Both the position numbers and the translations under genes were made by a program. From Ailurus styani (Eukaryota; Chordata; Mammalia; Carnivora; Ailuridae), in the NCBI GenBank assembly GCA_002007465.1, contig LNAC01000766.1, positions 413,842-477,841 on the forward strand: 64,000 bases of DNA. Direction: 5' to 3'. Below the pieces are notes generated by a model, which saw nothing but the letters and a program-made list of their open reading frames with translations, was not told the DNA's origin and did not search any database. Positions 58,630 through 64,000 of this stretch are shown one piece after another; position 1 is the stretch's first letter, and each line of letters starts with the position of its first letter.

Positions 58630-58800
58630 GGTGCTGGAGCAGTGGGCCTTCTTGGGGAAGCTCATCCCTCCCCATCTCTGTGGGGTCCCTCCACGTGGTC
58701 TCTCCAGCCCGAAAGCCTCAAAGTGCCTAGAATTCTTACACGGTGGCTCAGGTATGCAGAGGTCTCTGCCCCAAGAAAAAGAGAGAATTGGAAGGAAGTT
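58630..58800 (-). mobile_element. MLT1-like LTR, minus strand, outer part 2
   Basis: 'GTCCCTCCACGTGGTCTCTC' and 'TTACACGGTGGCTCAGG' continue the reverse-oriented MLT1 sequence interrupted at 58134. Confidence 0.5.
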
Positions 58801-59035
58801 ACTTTAATTTCTTTCTTTTTTTTTTTTTTTTAATTTTGCTGTGAAAGTCATGAAGGGTCACTTCCAGCATGTTCTGTTCATTAGAAAGAGGTCAGTAGGT
58901 CTGGCCCACATTTAAAAAGAGGGGAATTAGCCTCTACCTTCTACAGTAAGGAGTGTCAAAGACTCTGCTAACATATTTTAAACTTTAATCATTAATACAG
59001 TCTGTTATTTTTATCTAGAAGTTCTATTGCTTCAC
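58801..59035. other. Poly-T run and unique DNA
   Basis: A T run lies at 58816-58832. Nothing else seen. Confidence 0.4.
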
Positions 59036-59556
59036 CTTTGAAGCTTAAGTCTATGTTCTAGCTCAAAGAAATGTTTATAAATAGCAAGAGGTAGGAGTCA
59101 GAATTCATTTTTTTCTCCCTACTTGGAAAGCTAATTGACTCAACATCATTCATTGAAAAGAAATCCTTTTTCTTTTTACAGTGCTAACTTGGTAAGAAAT
59201 CAGATGGTCTTGTATGTATGGGTCTGTTTCTGGATCCTTTATTCTTTGTTATGGCCTATCCTTGGTCAATACCAATTACATTAGCTTTATAGTAAGTTTT
59301 AATATCTGGTAGTTTTAAGTACTTTGACTTCCTTCTTTTTCAGGATTATCTTGGCCAGTCCAGGTCCTTTGGATGGAATCAGCATTTTAACAATGTTGAG
59401 TCTTCTGATCTGTCATATATATCCCCATTTATTTATATCCCCTTTAAAGTCTCTCAATACAGCTTTATGATTTTTGTACATCTTTCCTTAGAATTATCTC
59501 TGAGTGTTTGATTCTTTTTAACACCATCGTGAATGATGTCGTTTAATTTCATTTTT

Positions 59557-59603
59557 TCAAGTTTTTATTTAAATTCCAGTTAGTTAACATAGTATAATAT
59601 TAG
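59557..59603 (-). mobile_element. Minimal carnivore L1 3' fragment (47 bp)
   Basis: 'AAGTTTTTATTTAAATTCCA' and 'GTTAGTTAACATAGTATAAT' are the extreme 3' end of a younger carnivore L1 in reverse. A 10-bp duplication TTTCATTTTT lies at 59547-59556 and 59604-59613. Confidence 0.7.
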
Positions 59604-59783
59604 TTTCATTTTTAATTATTGATTGCTATCACATAGAAACAATTTATATTTGTTTATTGACATTACTAAGTACTTATTTATTCTAATAGTTTCTAATTGT
59701 TCTGGGGTTTTTTTAACATGCACGATTATATCATTTACTGATAAAGACCATTTTACTTCATATATTCCAATCCTCATACTTTT

Positions 59784-59977
59784 TTTTAAAGATTTTATTT
59801 ATTTATTTGACACAGAGAGAGAGAGATCACAAGTAGGCTGAGAGGCAGGCAGAGAGGAGGAAGCAGGCTCCCTGCTAAGCAGGGAGCCCGATGTGGGCCT
59901 CGATCGATCCCAGGACCCTGAGATCATGACCTGAGCCGAAAGCAGAGGCTTTAACCCACTGAGCCACCCAGGCGCCC
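59784..59977 (-). mobile_element. Can-SINE, young-looking, minus strand
   Basis: Poly-T, 'AAAGATTTTATTTATTTATT', purine block and head complement 'GAGCCACCCAGGCGCCCC'. The 17-bp duplication CCAATCCTCATACTTTT lies at 59767-59783 and 59978-59994. A GATC unit is doubled near 59902. Confidence 0.96.
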
Positions 59978-60904
59978 CCAATCCTCATACTTTTATTTCA
60001 TTTTCTTTTTTTGCCTTATTGTACTAACATTTTTAACATGATGCTGAATAGAAGATGTGATAAAGAGCATCTTTTTCCTTTCTAATCTCAAGGGAAAAGT
60101 AATAGTTCAAAAAGTAATAGTTAACCATGTAAATGATGCTAACTTAAATTTTTTATTAGAAAATATTATCAGACTGAGGAAGTTCTCTTTTATTCTTAGT
60201 TTGTCATTTTCAAAAATCATAAACGAGTATTGAATTTTATTAAGAAATGTCTTTGTCCTTTGAAATAAATCATATTTTTTGCCTCTCTTTTTGTTAATGT
60301 GGTCTATTGTACTGATTGTTAAATATCAACCAATCTTGTATTCCTGAAAAAAGCTCAAGTATGTTATATATGTATCATATTTTATACATCACAAGATTCA
60401 CCATTATTTACTAATATTTTGCTTAGGAATTTTGTGTTCATAAGAAATATCAGCCTGTAATCTCTCTTCTTGAAATTTCTTTGCAAGGTTTTGATGTCAG
60501 AGTTATGTTGGCTTCAGAAAAAGAATCAAAACCATTGTCTTCCTCTATTCTATGAAAGAATTTGTATACTGAAAGAATTTGTTGGTATTATTACTTCCTT
60601 TTATGTTTTTAATTAAGGATTCAATTCCCTTAACAGATATTGGACTATTAAGAATTATATTTCCCCTTATTTTTCAATTACTCTGTTCAATTTGAGTGTT
60701 AAATTTATCATCATAAAATCATTCATAATAGTCTCTTATTTTTTTTAATGTCTGTAGATCATCAGTGATGTTTCATTTTTCATTCCCAATATTGAGAATT
60801 TGTGCTTTCTATTTGTCTTCTAAATTGCTCTTGCTGGAACCATTTTCAAAGTACAAATTTCTGACCTTGTTGATTTTGTTTTGTGTCTACATTCTGAGAC
60901 TTCA

Positions 60905-61685
60905 GGAAAATTCAAAAGCCTTACTGACCCCAACACCTCCATGGCTGTGACCCACCCAAGGCTTTTGACTAAGACCTTACTAGTATTTGTCTCCTTTCCT
61001 TAAGAAAGTTCGTTCTTCAAAGGTTTTCAGCTTAGTTCTTTAGTATCTGGCCTCACATATATTCAACATTTCCTGAGAACACACTAATCAGATGTTTCTT
61101 GCAGACCTTCCTTCAGAGGGATTTTTGTCTCCTCAGCGCTGAAAAGTTGCCGAGACTCCACTTTGCTCTTCTCTCACAGTTCCCTCCAGTCTCCTGCAAT
61201 GCCTCAAAACTGATTAACTGGCCTTGTGATTGGGAATTCTCTAGTTTCTACTTTGTCATGCCAGCCCTGCTTGGTATTCCAAAACTCCTCTGATTTCTGT
61301 CTTCTCCGGGAGAATCTCTTTGCTTTGTGCCAAGCCTGCTTCCCAGCCCACACTCAGAATCGTCAAGTTCCACCGTGGAAGCAGGCAGCTAGTGATTACT
61401 AGCTTGCCAAGGAAGGAGCTGTTCATGTCTGGAATTTTAGGTTGTCTAGTTCTTGTTGATTTCTAAGATCTCTTATATGATTTTTTGCAAAGTAGCCAGC
61501 ATTTTATCATGTTTTCAGAAGGAACATTTACCTGCCACTGACCTGTTGCATCTCCCCTGAAGCAAAAGTCCTGGGTGGTGTTTTTAATGTACCTCTCTCA
61601 GGAACAGACTCTACAAGACAAGAGAATTGTGAAGGAAAAGGAAATTTGAACAAAACATTTAACCAGTTTCCTCTCATTTACAGAT
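60905..61685. other. Unassigned DNA between L1 segments
   Basis: May be L1 5' region in reverse, but I cannot match it confidently. No gene seen. Confidence 0.35.
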
Positions 61686-61689
61686 ACGT

Positions 61690-61870
61690 AGCCTAAACCC
61701 AGCAAGTAAAGAATACACGACCTTTTAAATTACATATGGAACATTAAACAAAACTGACCATATTCTGGGTTATCTAAACCACATCCCAACAAATGTCAGA
61801 AATTGAGTGATATGTGTACGTTCTCTGGTCAAAGTGGGATCACATTAGAAATCAAATCTAAATGATATCT
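61690..61870 (+). mobile_element. L1 ORF2 fragment, plus strand
   Basis: 'TGACCATATTCTGGGTTATC' and 'GTTCTCTGGTCAAAGTGGGA' match L1 ORF2 in sense, opposite to the L1 sequence on both sides. It is a separate or inverted segment. Confidence 0.6.
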
Positions 61871-61939
61871 AGAAGGAGGTAAAGAGGGAGGCTGAGGTTT
61901 GCGGAGGAAGTAGGTGTATTGACAAATTACCATTTTCTT

Positions 61940-62640
61940 TGCCGTTTCTTCTTGCATTTTAGACCTTCTGGGTTCAATTTCCTTCTAAGAGTATCTTCCT
62001 ATCTAGAGTAGCTTCAGTAAGCTTTTCATTGGTAGTGAGCTAACTCAGTTTTTATTTATCTGAAAATGTCTTTATATTGCTATTTTAAATGATAATTTAG
62101 TGTGGAATATAACTATAGTTTGATAATTTCTTTCAACAAATTAAAGCTATAATTCTACTCTTTCTCGGCTTTTGCTGTTACTAGCAAGAATTCTCATGTT
62201 AATGTATTTTTTTTCTTTAGGTATTTGTCTTCTGTGGCTGCCTTTAAGATCCTCTCACTGTCTTTAGAGTCCTGAAATTACACTCTAATGTATTTAGCTG
62301 TGAATTGTGTTGTGCTTCTTGAATCAGGATATTGTTTGCATCAATTCTTAAAAATTTTCAACATTTATCTCATCGAATGTCACCTCTTTCCAATTTTCTT
62401 TGCTCTTACTTTCTGAGCTCTAATTGGATATATGTTAGTCTTTATTTTACCATCTATGGCTTTTCATTTTCTCTTTCTTGGAGTTTTTGTGCTGTTTTCT
62501 GAAAAATCTCTTCAGATAAATCTTCCCATTCTTTAAATTTAAATTTCAATATGACAATATATTTCATTTCCAAAAGTTCTTATTGGTTTATTTTTCAAAT
62601 CATCTTCTCCCCCTACAACTTACCAGACATTTAAACAAAT
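61940..62640 (-). mobile_element. HAL1/L1 5' region, minus strand
   Basis: 'TTATCTGAAAATGTCTTTAT', 'AGCAAGAATTCTCATGTTAA' and '...TTCATTTCCAAAAGTTCTTA' follow reversed HAL1/L1 sequence around ORF1. No intact frame. Confidence 0.6.
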
Positions 62641-62929
62641 TTGTTTCATAAGCTTTATTTCAGTTTTAACATTATTTAGTTATTGAATTTTCTGTTGATT
62701 TTTTGAACTTTGGATCTATTCAATTCTATTCTGCTATTGGTTGTTTCTATTCAATATTTATCATATCTTACTTGTTTCCTATGATTCATATAATTATAAA
62801 TTATGAGCTCCTGCTCCTCTGAGATTTATTTATGCACATCTTGAGTCGTCTGTATTGAGGACACATTCATCCAGAATATATTTGGATTAAATTTTTCCTC
62901 GTACTCTTGCTGTTCTCAAACTCTGTATA

Positions 62930-63425
62930 TTTTTAATCATAGTTTTTAATTGTAGTAGAAAACACATAACATAGAATTTACCATCTTAACCATTTTTAAG
63001 TGTACAGATTAATAGTTTTAAGTCTATTCACACTGTTATGAAACAGATATCCAGAAATTTTCCATCTTGCAAAACTAAAACTCTGTATCTATTAGACAAC
63101 TCCCGTTTCCCCCGTATTCTCTACCACTGGCAATCATCACTAGATATGGAATCATGTGGAATCATGTGATATTTATCCTTTTGTGACTGGTTTGTTTCAC
63201 TTAGCGCAATGTCTTCAAAGTTCATCCATGTTGTAGCATGTGTCTGAATTTCCTTCCTATTTAAGACTGGATGGTAGTGTGTGTGTGTGTGTGTGTCCAC
63301 GCGCGCGCGCCGCATTTTGTTTATCTGTTCATGGCTTGATGGGTATTTGGGTTGTTTCTGCCTTTGTCTATTGTGCTTGGTGCTGTTATGAACATGGGTG
63401 TGCAAACAGTCACTTTGTGTTAGTT
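62930..63425 (-). mobile_element. L1 3' end (L1M-type), minus strand
   Basis: The reverse of the 3' UTR ('TTACCATCTTAACCATTTTT') leads into ORF2. The minus-strand frame 63121-63405 still encodes 'THATTWMNFEDIALSE' and 'QSQKDKYHMIP', the recognisable C-terminus of ORF2 protein, with a Thr-His run caused by the GT repeat. The catalytic domains are absent. Confidence 0.88.
63276..63313 (+). repeat. (GT)n-(CG)n alternating tract inside L1
   Basis: About 21 bases of GT, a short TCCA break, then GCGCGCGCGC. Grown from L1 sequence that normally reads TGTATGTATATA-like in reverse. Z-DNA potential. Confidence 0.95.
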
Positions 63426-63429
63426 TTGC

Positions 63430-64000
63430 TGCCCAGGGTTTCTTAGGCCAGTTAGAAAGTGAAAATCTACATCAGAGCAGGTCAGTAATAATATACTCTC
63501 TGTGGAGAATTTTCTCATGCAGAGCTCAGGCCAAAGCTGACAAGTTTTCTTGTTATCCCTCTGTGCTGAGAGATTAGTTTTTCTAGTCCACCCTGTTCCC
63601 GATGGTGTAACTATCAAAAGTCCTGGATTTACATGGCATGCTCATTCTTAACTCCCACCAAGAGTGATCTGAAAGCTTTACCTCCTGTCTTTCTGTGGCT
63701 ATAAAAAACAAATATCTTGTTTCCCCAGAGCTGCAATCAATCCAGGTAATCTACCACTTCAGTTCCTCTCTACTTCTCCATTTGTTAGCATTGCTTTTAT
63801 TTGCAGCATCTGGAGATTTCCCTCACCTTCCTGGGGAGCTCTGCTATGCATTTCAGAACACATTTGTTATGTTTCACCTATGTTTTGTAACAAGAGTTTC
63901 TCTCAAATTCTTTCTCATATATTAACTATCTCAGGTCTGTATGAGCTAATCATTTCCCTTTGGATATTTAAAGTCTATTTACCATATAGTCCATTTTTAT
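63430..64000. other. Unique DNA to window end, no gene seen
   Basis: Short frames at 63420-63617 and 63695-63925 have no recognisable domain. Confidence 0.4.

Larger units (their letters stand above)
59040..60900 (-). mobile_element. Old L1 ORF2 remnant, minus strand, with later insertions
   Basis: Long antisense match to L1 ORF2: 'GGGTCTGTTTCTGGATCCTT', 'TTATCTTGGCCAGTCCAGG', 'AACCAATCTTGTATTCCTGA', 'GATGTCAGAGTTATGTTGGC' and 'TTTCTGACCTTGTTGATTTT'. ORF2 is the L1 endonuclease/reverse transcriptase, but the frame is destroyed by many stops and shifts. A 47-bp L1 fragment and a Can-SINE were inserted later. Confidence 0.8.

Noticed and set aside
1..64000. CRISPR array, operon, phage or plasmid features
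   Set aside because: The spaced repeats are retroelements or microsatellites. The sequence is vertebrate, with no prokaryotic gene density.

Overview
The window is nuclear DNA from a carnivoran mammal, most probably a mustelid (mink, ferret, otter or marten group). The evidence is about nineteen copies of the carnivore tRNA-Lys-derived SINE (Can-SINE, SINEC). They start with the head 'GGGCGCCTGGGTGGCTCAG' and carry the body and CT-rich tail variants that I associate with mustelids. Carnivore-type L1 3' ends are also present, together with the usual old mammalian layers: MIR, L2, HAL1-like L1, MaLR-type LTRs and one hAT-Charlie fragment. The sequence is AT-rich. I see no CpG island, no spliced gene structure, no recognisable processed pseudogene and no structural RNA gene. 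Every open reading frame of 60-150 codons looks like a chance frame or a fragment of a repeat. The stretch is best read as intergenic DNA or a large intron; the sequence cannot tell which.

Layout. 0-10 kb: a SINE fragment cut by the window edge, an old L1 3' end on the minus strand, then mostly unique DNA with SINEs at 2.8, 7.5, 8.2 and 9.8 kb and a TA-rich patch at 6.4-6.7 kb. 10-20 kb: a G-quadruplex-type G-rich tract, L1 3' ends on the minus strand at 10.5 and 13.7 kb, two neighbouring SINEs at 13.3 kb, an L2 3' end, and old L1 at 17.5 and 19 kb. 20-34 kb: unique DNA, L2, MIR, a SINE at 26 kb, an LTR at 27.5 kb, and a nested L1/SINE block with a palindrome at 31 kb. 34-42 kb: a GC-richer unique stretch, a polypurine tract at 36.3 kb, tandem MIRs at 37.5 kb, and an old HAL1/L1 that carries an inverted copy of DNA lying about 2 kb upstream. 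42-64 kb: several LTR remnants (one nested in another), MIRs, a double SINE inserted in an L1 at 49.5 kb, and a long mosaic of minus-strand L1 from 59 to 63.4 kb.

No genes act together here. The interest lies in genome structure. (1) Four single-N joints each sit between direct duplications. They look like assembly joins, and one joins a SINE-bearing to a SINE-free version of the same flank. (2) A 117-bp inverted duplication is inserted in an old L1. (3) A near-perfect palindrome lies at an L1 inversion joint. (4) Two insertions are so short that only a tail or 47 bp of L1 was copied. (5) Several tracts can form unusual DNA structures. I found no convincing new biological system. Family names are from memory of consensus sequences, not from a database search.
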